In this document: positions 22,484 to 30,501 of the stretch, one piece after another
Numbering within the stretch: position 1 is the first letter of the stretch
Layout: every line of letters begins with the position of its first letter
Made by a program: the position numbers and the translations under genes
The notes under the pieces: model-generated
Told to the model about the DNA's origin: nothing
Databases searched by the model: none
What the model saw: only the letters and a program-made list of their open reading frames with translations
Source: Pseudomonas sp. Bc-h
GTDB lineage: Bacteria; Pseudomonadota; Gammaproteobacteria; Pseudomonadales; Pseudomonadaceae
DNA length: 64,000 nt
Reading direction: 5' to 3'
Assembly: GCF_002080045.1 (NCBI RefSeq)
Contig: NZ_MUIN01000009.1
Span: 126,342 to 190,341, forward strand

Positions 22484-24148
22484 ATGCCCATAAATTATGG
22501 AAGCGTGTGCAGCGGCATCGAGGCCGCAACAGCCGCCTGGCACCCGCTGGGCATGAACCCGGTCTGGTTCGCCGAGATTGAGCCCTTCCCCTCCGCTGTT
22601 CTGGCTCACCATTACCCGAAGGTGAAGAACCATGGCGACATGACCAAGCTCGCCGCCCTGGTGCTTGCCGGGAAGATCAAGGCGCCGCCAGTGCTTGTCG
22701 GCGGTACACCCTGCCAAGCCTTCAGCGTGGCCGGCATGCGCCAGGGCCTGCTGGACCCGCGCGGCGCCCTCACCATCAAATATGTGGAGCTCGCAGATGC
22801 AGTTGACCATGTTCGAACAGCCCGAGGCGATGACGAGTGCGTCGTCGTCTGGGAAAACGTCCCCGGAGTCCTTGCCGATAAGCAAAACGCCTTCGGATGC
22901 TTTCTTGGTGCGCTTGCTGGGGAAGACTGCGAGCTGCAGCCTTCAGGGAAGCGCTGGACAGACGCTGGTTGTGTGTATGGACCCAAAAGAACAGTCGCGT
23001 GGCGGATCCTGGACGCCCAATATTTCGGCCTGGCCCAACGACGGCGCCGTGTGTTCGTTGTCGCAAGTGCTCGAAGAGGGTTCGATCCCCTTGAGGTACT
23101 TTCTGAGCGCGAAGGCGTGCGCCGGGATACTGCGCCGCGCCGAGGCGAGGGGCAAGACGTTACCGGAACAGCTCCTTTCGGCCCTGCGCTCCAGTGCGGA
23201 TGCGGACACATCTTCCCTGAAGAGCTTGGTCACTACGGCTGCATGAACTGCGAGGGTGATGAAGGCCCAGCGGTGACAATGTTCGGCGGCATCCCGGCGT
23301 TCGGTGGCCACAGCCTGGGAAGCTCGATCGAGCGATCGGCCACGCTCACGGCGAAAGACACTCGCATGGACATCGAGAGCGAGACGATCTTCGTTCAACC
23401 AAATCGGGATGTCGCTGGCACGCTGCGCAGCACTGACGGCGGAGCGGACGTTGATCACGGGATGGCAAACCATCTGGTGGCCGGCACGCTTCAATCCAGC
23501 GGCAAAGCCGCAGGCAGCGCAACCCAACAAGATGCCGAAGCAGGCCTTCTGGTTGTGCACGGCACGCAGGACCCCGATGTCATACAAGATAAGGCTCACC
23601 CGCTCGGGCGCAATCACGGTCAAGAAAACGCCATCCTCGCCTTCAGCTGCAAGGATCATGGCGCCGACGCCGGATCGCTCTCGCCCACCCTGCGGGCAAT
23701 GAACCATAGCGGAAGCCATGCCAACGCCGGCGGCCAGGTCGCTGTGTGCATTACCGGGGAGGTGACTCACACGCTTAAGGCTGAGGGATTTGATGGAAGT
23801 GAGGACGGCACTGGGCGCGGCCAGCCAATTGTCGCGGCATTCGCTGAGAACTCTCGCGCTGAACTTCGATATGAAAACGGCGATGGCAGGATTGCCGGCA
23901 CGCTCAGCACCGGAGGCGGCAAGGCCGGGCAAGGCATTCCATCAGCTCAGATCGGCGCATCAGTTCGACGCCTCACTGCCGTGGAATGCGAACGGCTGCA
24001 GGGCCTGCCCGACAATTACACGCAGATCCCCTGGCGCGGTAAGCCTACCGCCGAATGCCCGGACGGCCCTCGCTACAAAGCGATCGGCAACAGCAAAGCC
24101 GTAACCGTCGTTCGCTGGCTAGGCCAGCGCCTCCTGCAACAACTCTGA
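22484..24148 (+). CDS. Phage cytosine-C5 methyltransferase with long variable insert
   Basis: 554 residues, long for the family. Motif I-like GSVCSGIEAATAAW, motif IV GGTPCQAFS (catalytic C about 78), VI VVWENVPG, VIII FGLAQRRRRVFVV. Between VIII and the closing VRRLTAVECERLQGLPDNYT is an insert of about 270 residues with zinc-like cysteines (CGCGHIFP, CMNCEGDEG) and repeated AGTL(R/Q/S) segments. IGNSKAV ends the core. Such long phage methyltransferases are common in Pseudomonas and Burkholderia prophages; the insert probably sets target choice. Solitary; likely protects phage DNA. Confidence 0.85.
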   Translation: MPINYGSVCSGIEAATAAWHPLGMNPVWFAEIEPFPSAVLAHHYPKVKNHGDMTKLAALVLAGKIKAPPVLVGGTPCQAFSVAGMRQGLLDPRGALTIKYVELADAVDHVRTARGDDECVVVWENVPGVLADKQNAFGCFLGALAGEDCELQPSGKRWTDAGCVYGPKRTVAWRILDAQYFGLAQRRRRVFVVASARRGFDPLEVLSEREGVRRDTAPRRGEGQDVTGTAPFGPALQCGCGHIFPEELGHYGCMNCEGDEGPAVTMFGGIPAFGGHSLGSSIERSATLTAKDTRMDIESETIFVQPNRDVAGTLRSTDGGADVDHGMANHLVAGTLQSSGKAAGSATQQDAEAGLLVVHGTQDPDVIQDKAHPLGRNHGQENAILAFSCKDHGADAGSLSPTLRAMNHSGSHANAGGQVAVCITGEVTHTLKAEGFDGSEDGTGRGQPIVAAFAENSRAELRYENGDGRIAGTLSTGGGKAGQGIPSAQIGASVRRLTAVECERLQGLPDNYTQIPWRGKPTAECPDGPRYKAIGNSKAVTVVRWLGQRLLQQL

Positions 24149-24159
24149 CCAACCCCAAA

Positions 24160-24205
24160 GTAACCTCCAGAGGTTACATCTCGAAAAGTAACCTGATTGG
24201 GTTAC
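24160..24205. promoter_or_regulatory. Two identical-arm dyads GTAACC-N6-GGTTAC
   Basis: Perfect 18-bp dyads at 24160-24177 (spacer TCCAGA) and 24188-24205 (spacer TGATTG), 28 bp apart, directly before the ribosome site of the gene at 24218. The matching arms and spacing suggest a dimeric repressor binding twice; RNA hairpins that hide the start are an alternative. Confidence 0.6.
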
Positions 24206-24217
24206 AGGGATATCGCC

Positions 24218-24982
24218 ATGCCTGAAGAAATGAAGAACGCCGCCTTGAGCGGTGAGTGGAAGCTTGTGCCCATGGCGCAGCTGAAGAAGTGGCATCGCGA
24301 CTTGGATGCTTGCCAGAAGGTGATGTGGTTACGCGGTGGCTTTGATCCGGCGTACTGCCTGGATACTCAGGATTGCCTAAAGGAAATGGAAGGTGTGCTG
24401 GCTACCGCTTTGCCCCCTAATGGTCCAGCGCCAAAGGTACATCGCTACCGCGTCGTGAAAATGCTGTCCGAGGACGGCAACAAGATCGATTACAAGCCGC
24501 ACGGCCCATCGGTGGTGACGGCTGATGTGCATGATGCCCACGTCACCCGCCTGCAGGCCGAGAACGCCGCACTCCAGCAGCGCCTCCTTCTGATGGGGCA
24601 GAAAGTGCAACAAAGTGACCAGATGTTGAATGCTTCTGGCGTCCGGGAGGCAGCACTCCAGCAGCGCCTGACCATTGCCGATCAGCGCGTCGACGATCTT
24701 GAATCCGACATAGCCGCAGCGCGAGAACTCCTGAAGCAGGGTAGCTCGCCAACCCCAGCGCATTGCGAATCGGTTTTGGATTTTCTCGCCGGCCAATCAG
24801 CGCCAGCGCCAGAACTAAACGAAGAGGACTGGCACATGAACCCATGCCACCAGGGCCATCGCGATGTAGGCGCGTGCGGCGGTAAGGCCTTCTGCCACAC
24901 CTGCGACGAGACGATCACCGCGGCCACGACGCAGGAAGCCTTCGAGCAGTGGAACGCAACGCACCCCGCCACCCCGCAATAA
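24218..24982 (+). CDS. Phage protein with coiled coil and Lar-like zinc tail
   Basis: 254 residues from ATG 24218 (AGGGAT 8 bases before). Residues about 100-175 form a coiled coil with two AALQQRL repeats. The C-terminus, MNPCHQGHRDVGACGGKAFCHTC in two pieces, then TTQEAFEQWNATHP, looks like the zinc-ribbon of Lar-type restriction-alleviation proteins. The N-terminus (SGEWKLVPMAQLKKW) occurs in many phage early proteins. Lar of Rac changes host type I restriction-modification balance; a role in protecting phage DNA fits the neighbouring methyltransferases. Confidence 0.6.
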   Translation: MPEEMKNAALSGEWKLVPMAQLKKWHRDLDACQKVMWLRGGFDPAYCLDTQDCLKEMEGVLATALPPNGPAPKVHRYRVVKMLSEDGNKIDYKPHGPSVVTADVHDAHVTRLQAENAALQQRLLLMGQKVQQSDQMLNASGVREAALQQRLTIADQRVDDLESDIAAARELLKQGSSPTPAHCESVLDFLAGQSAPAPELNEEDWHMNPCHQGHRDVGACGGKAFCHTCDETITAATTQEAFEQWNATHPATPQ

Positions 24983-25030
24983 CCCCGCCGCCCGTTCGGC
25001 CCAACCCTATCCCTATTGCCTGCTGCGCGG

Positions 25031-25249
25031 CTATCTGGCCGACCCCTGCAGCATTAAAGCTGGAGCGTCTACGTGCCCGAGGTGCAGATGCAGAGCGGCG
25101 AACGACGCCTGCTGAACGATAACGGCAGATTTCCAGGCAGGACTTCCCATGGAAGAGAGCACCACTATCTTCATCATATTGATGGTCGACTCATCTAGGG
25201 CAAGCAGGAGCGAATGGGCTGTGAAACGGAAATCGTCTGCGGTCTGCAT
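25031..25249 (-). CDS. Hypothetical antisense phage protein, 72 aa
   Basis: Small helical protein (MQTADDFRFTAHSLLLALDE). A weak ribosome site, AGGT, precedes the ATG at 25249. It lies alone in the gap between two plus-strand genes; the rest of 24983-25394 shows nothing. Family not recognised; the amino-acid pattern is natural but the evidence is modest. Confidence 0.4.
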   Translation of the reverse strand: MQTADDFRFTAHSLLLALDESTINMMKIVVLSSMGSPAWKSAVIVQQASFAALHLHLGHVDAPALMLQGSAR

Positions 25250-25394
25250 GCGGAAAACCTACTTACTAAAAGCAATCGGTTATCGATTCCATCTATCTGT
25301 GAGTCGTGGTTGATCAGCTAATTCAATTCAACCGGATCGACGGCTCATATATCTCATTCCAATTGCCTGCTGCGTAGGCGGCGAGGACGAAGTC

Positions 25395-25817
25395 ATGCCT
25401 GAAGAAATCATTTTCGTGAACGACAATCCAGCACAGTGTGGCTGCACATCGCGCTTCAGCGACGGCGGCGGCCAGTATTCGAATGTCTTTTACGTCACAC
25501 CGTGTTCTATCCATTCGCCGAAGGTTTTCGGGCCGGCCGAGGTTGTTCGCGATAAAGGTGGTTGGTGGTGGCATCCAGATGTCCCGGACTTTGGGGAAGG
25601 CGAAGACCCAGCGCCATATCTCGCTTGGGTGGCTGAACAAAGGCTGGAGCTGAAAGGCTGGAATGCGGGCGATGAGACTTATGAGCTTCCCGAAGAAGAT
25701 GCCGCGTGCACGGCCTGGAACCCTGCTTCACCCGGACCTGAATGGTTTCTGATGGGCATCTTCGATACCGAGGATGGGCCGTATGTCAGCTGGGCCCGAC
25801 GGATGGTGACGCCATGA
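25395..25817 (+). CDS. Hypothetical phage protein, 140 aa
   Basis: GAGGA lies about 10 bases before the ATG. The product is acidic and aromatic-rich (GGWWWHPDVPDFG, GPEWFLMGIFDTEDGPYVSWARR) with several cysteines. No family recognised. It overlaps the excisionase-like gene by 4 bases (ATGA), so it belongs to the xis-int transcript. Confidence 0.65.
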   Translation: MPEEIIFVNDNPAQCGCTSRFSDGGGQYSNVFYVTPCSIHSPKVFGPAEVVRDKGGWWWHPDVPDFGEGEDPAPYLAWVAEQRLELKGWNAGDETYELPEEDAACTAWNPASPGPEWFLMGIFDTEDGPYVSWARRMVTP

Positions 25818-26026
25818 AGCGCGAACTGATCAAGATCAGCGAATTTCGCCGCCGGCGCTGGGGTGAGAATGGTACCCCCCCCTGCTCCCAAGCGATCCGC
25901 AATTACATCCGAGACGGCAAGCTCCCGGGCGAGCAGATTGGAAAACTCTGGTATATCGATTGGGCGGCCTTCAACAAGTCCGCCGGCAACGAGCTCGTAG
26001 CGATGGTATTGAAAGGAGCTGCATGA
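25814..26026 (+). CDS. Excisionase-like (Xis) protein
   Basis: 70 residues from ATG 25814. The pattern ISEFRRRRWGENGTPPC then RNYIRDGKLPGEQIGKLWYIDWAAF is the small winged-helix of MerR/Xis type that reads as a recombination directionality factor. It is coupled by ATGA both to the gene before and to the integrase after, the standard xis-int pair. Xis bends DNA at the attachment site to favour excision. Confidence 0.8.
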   Translation: MKRELIKISEFRRRRWGENGTPPCSQAIRNYIRDGKLPGEQIGKLWYIDWAAFNKSAGNELVAMVLKGAA

Positions 26027-27138
26027 TGGTCCCACGGCCGCGCAACAAGTCGAACAGAGGCTTGCCGCCGAACCTCTACCTGGATGATCGGCGCGGGACC
26101 TACCGGTACCGCAGGCCGACTGACGGCAAATGGTTTCCGTTCGGAGCCGATCGGGTGAAAGCTGTAGACGCGGCCAAGCAATTAAACCTCGCCTTCATGC
26201 AGGGCGCCGACCTGGTTGGCTCGGTGATGGGCGAGTCTGCCGAGCTGTTCACCGCATTCCTGACCCAGTATGAAGAGAAGGTGCTGCCACCTCGGGAGCT
26301 CTCCCAGGGGACGCTCGCCCTGTATGGGGTGCACTTTCGACGTTTTCGGAAGGCGTTCGAAGGCAAGGCTATCGACCAGATCACAATTCGCATGATCGCC
26401 GAGCTGCTGGATTCGGTAACGCCTCGTACTGCAAACCAGTGCCGTGCACTGCTGATCGATATATTCAACCATGCCGCAGCGAAGGGGCTTTGCCCCGACA
26501 ACCCAGCAATGAGCACGATCAGCCGGATCGAAAAGAAAGCCCGAAAGCGTCACACCGTCGAAGGCCTGAAAGCCATCCGGGAGAAATCGCCCGCTTGGCT
26601 GCAGAACGCAATCGATCTGGCGCTGGTCACCGCACAGCGGCGCACCGACATTCTGTCCATGAAGTTCGAAGACGTGAAGGACGGATACCTCTACGTGGTC
26701 CAGCAAAAGACCGCGAAAGCGTCGGACATGGCATGGATCAGGTTCAGGGTTACACCTGAGCTTCAGCGGGTCATCAGCCACTGCCGAGACAACATCGTCT
26801 CCCCGTTTCTGATCCACCGACGGCCGGAGCGAAAGAAACAGAAGCAGGCCGAAACGAAAGAGCACTGGACCAAGATTGAGGAACGGTATCTGACCAGGGC
26901 TTTCAAGGAAGCGCGGGACGCAGCGGATTGTTACAAGGGATGGAAGGAAGAAGAGATGCCGGGCTTCCATGAAGTCAGAGCGCTTTCGCTGCACCTGTAC
27001 AAGAAAGCCGGAAAAGATGGGCAGAAGATCGCCGGCCACGCCAGCGAGGAGATGACCAAAAACTATCAGAAGGATCACGCGGAAGTGGTCTGGTCAGAGG
27101 CCGTCCCCGACCTCGATATCAGCGAAATCGCCGGATAG
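26023..27138 (+). CDS. Prophage integrase, lambda-type tyrosine recombinase
   Basis: 371 residues. The N-terminal arm-binding part (PPNLYLDDRRGTYRYRRPTDGKW, split) is of the lambda integrase type; the core-binding domain covers about 75-165. Catalytic residues: R in TAQRRTD (about 206), K in QQKTAKASD, H and R in HEVR (316-319), H in GHAS (339) and the tyrosine in MTKNYQ (348). It inserts the phage into tRNA-Pro, 88 bases beyond its stop. ATG at 26023 overlaps the Xis stop. Confidence 0.93.
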   Translation: MMVPRPRNKSNRGLPPNLYLDDRRGTYRYRRPTDGKWFPFGADRVKAVDAAKQLNLAFMQGADLVGSVMGESAELFTAFLTQYEEKVLPPRELSQGTLALYGVHFRRFRKAFEGKAIDQITIRMIAELLDSVTPRTANQCRALLIDIFNHAAAKGLCPDNPAMSTISRIEKKARKRHTVEGLKAIREKSPAWLQNAIDLALVTAQRRTDILSMKFEDVKDGYLYVVQQKTAKASDMAWIRFRVTPELQRVISHCRDNIVSPFLIHRRPERKKQKQAETKEHWTKIEERYLTRAFKEARDAADCYKGWKEEEMPGFHEVRALSLHLYKKAGKDGQKIAGHASEEMTKNYQKDHAEVVWSEAVPDLDISEIAG

Positions 27139-27169
27139 TTTTGCGCCAGTTTTGCGCGGGTTTTGCGCC
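27137..27169 (+). repeat. Three tandem 11-bp repeats, probable integrase arm sites
   Basis: AGTTTTGCGCC, AGTTTTGCGCG and GGTTTTGCGCC follow one another without a gap from the integrase stop codon. Directly repeated short sites beside the attachment core are the usual arm-type binding sites of lambda-like integrases. Confidence 0.65.
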
Positions 27170-27182
27170 GAGCAGAAATGAA

Positions 27183-27218
27183 AAAGGGAATCAAACCTGT
27201 AAGTGGCTGATTCCCTTT
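27183..27218 (-). terminator. Hairpin between integrase and tRNA-Pro
   Basis: AAAGGGAATCA and TGATTCCCTTT form an 11-bp perfect stem around a 14-base loop. On the minus strand it is followed by TTTCATTTC and would end the tRNA-Pro transcript; on the plus strand it would end the int transcript. It is at or near the phage-host junction, so the copy may be phage-supplied. Confidence 0.7.
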
Positions 27219-27226
27219 ACAAAATA

Positions 27227-27303
27227 TGGTCGGGACGGAGTGATTCGAACACTCGACCCCTAGCACCCCATGCTAGTGCGCTACCGGACTGCGCTACGCC
27301 CCG
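27227..27303 (-). tRNA. tRNA-Pro (anticodon GGG), prophage attachment site
   Basis: 77 nt including the encoded CCA. The acceptor arms CGGGGCG and CGTCCCG pair with one G-U; the anticodon stem CTAGC/GCTAG encloses ATGGGGT, giving anticodon GGG; the T arm has GTTCGAATC. The prophage integrase ends 88 bases beyond its 3' end, so the 3' part of the tRNA is the attachment core and was restored on integration. The partner attachment copy would lie left of the window. Confidence 0.95.
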
Positions 27304-27393
27304 ACTAGGCGTGAATCTGTTGTCGCTCTTGCGAGGACGTCGAGGAATATACCCTAAGCTTTTGAATGATGGAAGTATTTCGACCCGATTGCG

Positions 27394-27750
27394 TTACTTG
27401 CGTAGGACGACCAGAACATCTTCCAGCTCAGCAATCATCTGCTTGATCAGCTGCTTGTACTGCAGGGAATCATCCTTGACCTCATCGCTGGACATGCGCA
27501 GGCGTGCGCCACCGATGGTGAAGCCCTGGTCATAGAGCAAGGCGCGGATCTGTCGGATCATCAGCACATCCTGCCGCTGATAATACCGACGATTCCCGCG
27601 ACGCTTGACCGGGTTGAGTTGAGGAAATTCCTGTTCCCAATAACGCAGAACGTGCGGTTTGACCGCGCAGAGCTCGCTGACTTCACCAATGGTGAAGTAG
27701 CGTTTGCCGGGAATGGGCGGTAGCTCGTCGTTATGACTTGGTTCCAGCAT
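27394..27750 (-). CDS. MerR-family regulator beside ihfA
   Basis: 118 residues from ATG 27750. YFTIGEVSELCAVKPHVLRYWEQEFPQL (split) then RRGNRRYYQRQDV is the MerR winged helix; residues about 80-118 form the dimer coiled coil. There is no C-terminal metal-binding cysteine set. Its 5' end overlaps the ihfA 3' end by 20 bases, a fixed arrangement in Pseudomonas. Target unknown. Confidence 0.85.
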   Translation of the reverse strand: MLEPSHNDELPPIPGKRYFTIGEVSELCAVKPHVLRYWEQEFPQLNPVKRRGNRRYYQRQDVLMIRQIRALLYDQGFTIGGARLRMSSDEVKDDSLQYKQLIKQMIAELEDVLVVLRK

Positions 27751-28033
27751 AAGCCTCAACTCGGGCCTTCAATTTCTGCCCTGGGCGAAAGGTGACCACA
27801 CGGCGAGCCGTAATCGGAATTTCTTCCCCTGTCTTGGGATTTCGACCCGGTCGCTGGCGTTTATCTCGCAGGTCAAAATTGCCGAATCCGGACAATTTGA
27901 CCTGCTCGTTATCTTCCAGAGCGTGCCTGATTTCCTCAAAGAACAGCTCAACCAGTTCCTTGGCTTCTCGTTTATTCAGGCCTAGCTCTTCGTACAGACG
28001 TTCGGCCATCTCAGCTTTCGTCAGAGCCCCCAT
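27731..28033 (-). CDS. ihfA: Integration host factor alpha subunit
   Basis: 100 residues, family length. LTKAEMAERLYEELGLNKREAKELVELFFEEIR (split) is the dimerising helix pair; GFGNFDLRDKRQRPGRNPKTGE contains the DNA-inserting arm with the proline of the RPGRNPKTGE motif. With IhfB it bends DNA in replication, transcription and lambda-type site-specific recombination, so it probably assists the prophage integrase next door. It is 3 bases downstream of pheT and co-transcribed with it. Confidence 0.97.
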   Translation of the reverse strand: MGALTKAEMAERLYEELGLNKREAKELVELFFEEIRHALEDNEQVKLSGFGNFDLRDKRQRPGRNPKTGEEIPITARRVVTFRPGQKLKARVEAYAGTKS

Positions 28034-28036
28034 ACG

Positions 28037-30418
28037 CTACTTCCTTAACGTGGCGTTTAACCTTTCCTCAAGCGAGGTGAGAATTTGCTGCGTCGAAGCG
28101 TTTACCTCATCGTCAGTAAGAGTGCGCGATGGATGTTGCCAGGTCAAGCCGACTGCAAGGCTTTTTCTATGCGGATCAATGCCTTTACCCTGATAAACAT
28201 CAAATAGCCTGAGGTCTGTCAGCCATTCCCCTGCATTTTCACGAATAACGTCCAGAACGGCGGTTGCTGCGACCTCACGGTCCGCAAGCAAAGCCAGGTC
28301 GCGACGCACTTCCGGGAAACGCGACAACTCGTGGAATTTCGGCAGTCGCCCCTTGGCAACATCCGCCAGAACCAGCTCGAAAACGAACACCGCACGATCC
28401 AGACCCAAGGTCTTGATCAGCTCCGGGTGCAGTGCGCCGATATAGCCCACTTCACGACCATCGCGCTCAATGCGAGCAGTCTGACCGGGGTGCAAGGCAG
28501 GATGCTGGCCCGGTACGAAGCGGAAATCATCCAGCGCGCCGGCAAAACCCAGCACCGCTTCTACGTCAGCCTTGACGTCAAAGAAGTCGACCGCATCGCG
28601 CCCCTGAGCCCAACCTTCAGGCAAGCGGCTGCCGCAGATCACACCTGCCAGCATAGGCTCTTGTTTCAAACCTTCCAGTTGGCCGACGAAACGCAAACCA
28701 CTTTCGAACAGTCGTACGCGGTCCTGTTGGCGATTGAGGTTGTGCTGAAGCGCCTTGACCAGACCCGGCCACAGCGACGAACGCATCGCAGCCATGTCAG
28801 CGGAAATCGGGTTGGCCAGCAACAGCGGCTCCACACCCGGGTTGAACAGCTCGAACCACTTCTGATCGATGAAGCTGTAGGTGATCGCTTCCTGATAACC
28901 GCGAGCGACCAGCAGGCGGCGGAGCGCAGGCAGATCGCCCTGAGCTTCGGCATGCGCTTGCGGCGCCAGACGGGCTTGCGGATAGCGAACCGGCAGGCGG
29001 TTGTAGCCATACAGACGAGCCAGCTCCTCGATCAGATCGACCTCAAGGGAGATATCGAAGCGATGGCTCGGGACTTCAACTTGCCACTGCCCTGCCGCTG
29101 GGGACGAAACTTTCAGGCCTAGCGCGGTGAGCAGACGCTCGACTTCGGCCGCGTCCATCTGCATCCCAAGCATTTGCTCGATACGGTCGGCACGCAAAGT
29201 GATTGGAGCGATCGACGGCAGATGCTGCTCGCTGACGGCTTCGATGACCGGACCGGCTTCGCCGCCAGTGATTTCCAGCAGCAGGCCGGTGGCGCGCTCC
29301 ATGGCTTCGCGGGCCAGTTGCCAGTCCACGCCACGCTCGTAGCGATGGGAAGCGTCGGTGTGCAGGCCATAGGAGCGCGCTTTGCCGGCGACGGCGATCT
29401 GATCGAAGAAAGCGCTTTCCAGGAAGATGTCGCGGGTTGCCGCGGTGTTGACGCCGCTGTGTTCACCGCCCATGACGCCAGCGATAGCCAGCGCGCGCTG
29501 GTGGTCGGCGATGACCAGGGTGTCGGCGCGCAGGCTGACTTCCTGACCGTCCAGCAGCACCAGCTTCTCGCCTTCTTCGGCCATGCGCACGCGAATGCCG
29601 CCGTTGATTTCGGCGAGATCGAATGCGTGCAACGGTTGACCCAGCTCGAGCATCACGTAATTGGTGATGTCGACGGCGGCATCGATGCTGCGAACCTCGG
29701 AACGACGCAGGCGCTCGACCATCCACAACGGGGTCGGACGCGACAAGTCGACATTGCGAATGACGCGGCCCAGATAACGAGGGCATGCTGCGGGTGCCAG
29801 CACGTCGACCGAGCGCACTTCGTCGTGCACGGCGGGTACGGCAGTAACCTGAGGGCGCGTGACAACGGCGTCATACAGTGCGCCGACTTCACGGGCCAGA
29901 CCCGCGACCGACAGACAGTCGCCACGGTTCGGGGTCAGGTCGACTTCGATGCTGGCGTCGTCGAGCTCCAGATAGACACGAAAATCCTTGCCCACCGGTG
30001 CATCGGCCGGCAACTCCATCAAGCCGTCATTGCCCTCACCCACCTGCAGTTCGGCCTGGGAGCAGAGCATGCCGTTGGATTCGACGCCCCGCAGTTTAGC
30101 CTTCTTGATCTTGAAATCGCCCGGCAGCTCGGCGCCGATCATGGCGAATGGGATCTTCAGGCCCGGGCGCACATTTGGCGCACCACAGACAACCTGAAAG
30201 GTTTCCGAACCGTTGCTGACCTGGCAGACACGCAGCTTGTCGGCATCCGGGTGCTGCTCGGTGCTCAGCACTTCGCCCACCACCACACCGCTGAAAACAC
30301 CGGCTGCCGGGGTCACGCTGTCGACCTCCAGACCCGCCATCGACAGACGCGCTACCAGCTCGTCACGGGAAACTTGCGGGCTTACCCAGCCACGCAGCCA
30401 TTGTTCACTGAATTTCAT
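28037..30418 (-). CDS. pheT: Phenylalanyl-tRNA synthetase beta subunit
   Basis: 793 residues, full length. N-terminal start MKFSEQWLRGWVSP; tRNA-binding OB domain about 40-150; B3/B4 editing region about 210-390 (removes mischarged Tyr); B5 about 400-470; C-terminal ferredoxin-fold anticodon-binding domain about 700-793 (ELSRFPEVRRDLALL). It works as an alpha2-beta2 enzyme with PheS charging tRNA-Phe. It lies 83 bases downstream of pheS. Confidence 0.97.
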   Translation of the reverse strand: MKFSEQWLRGWVSPQVSRDELVARLSMAGLEVDSVTPAAGVFSGVVVGEVLSTEQHPDADKLRVCQVSNGSETFQVVCGAPNVRPGLKIPFAMIGAELPGDFKIKKAKLRGVESNGMLCSQAELQVGEGNDGLMELPADAPVGKDFRVYLELDDASIEVDLTPNRGDCLSVAGLAREVGALYDAVVTRPQVTAVPAVHDEVRSVDVLAPAACPRYLGRVIRNVDLSRPTPLWMVERLRRSEVRSIDAAVDITNYVMLELGQPLHAFDLAEINGGIRVRMAEEGEKLVLLDGQEVSLRADTLVIADHQRALAIAGVMGGEHSGVNTAATRDIFLESAFFDQIAVAGKARSYGLHTDASHRYERGVDWQLAREAMERATGLLLEITGGEAGPVIEAVSEQHLPSIAPITLRADRIEQMLGMQMDAAEVERLLTALGLKVSSPAAGQWQVEVPSHRFDISLEVDLIEELARLYGYNRLPVRYPQARLAPQAHAEAQGDLPALRRLLVARGYQEAITYSFIDQKWFELFNPGVEPLLLANPISADMAAMRSSLWPGLVKALQHNLNRQQDRVRLFESGLRFVGQLEGLKQEPMLAGVICGSRLPEGWAQGRDAVDFFDVKADVEAVLGFAGALDDFRFVPGQHPALHPGQTARIERDGREVGYIGALHPELIKTLGLDRAVFVFELVLADVAKGRLPKFHELSRFPEVRRDLALLADREVAATAVLDVIRENAGEWLTDLRLFDVYQGKGIDPHRKSLAVGLTWQHPSRTLTDDEVNASTQQILTSLEERLNATLRK

Positions 30419-30501
30419 CCTGCTCTCCTAATCGATTCGTTACGGACCTACGACCCGGTTACTGCGCGGCACCAGCCCTGAAGCCGGCTCGCGCAGAGCC
30501 C

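Noticed and set aside
1..27220. CRISPR array or insertion sequence in the prophage
   Set aside because: No regularly spaced repeat array and no transposase or IS ends were seen.
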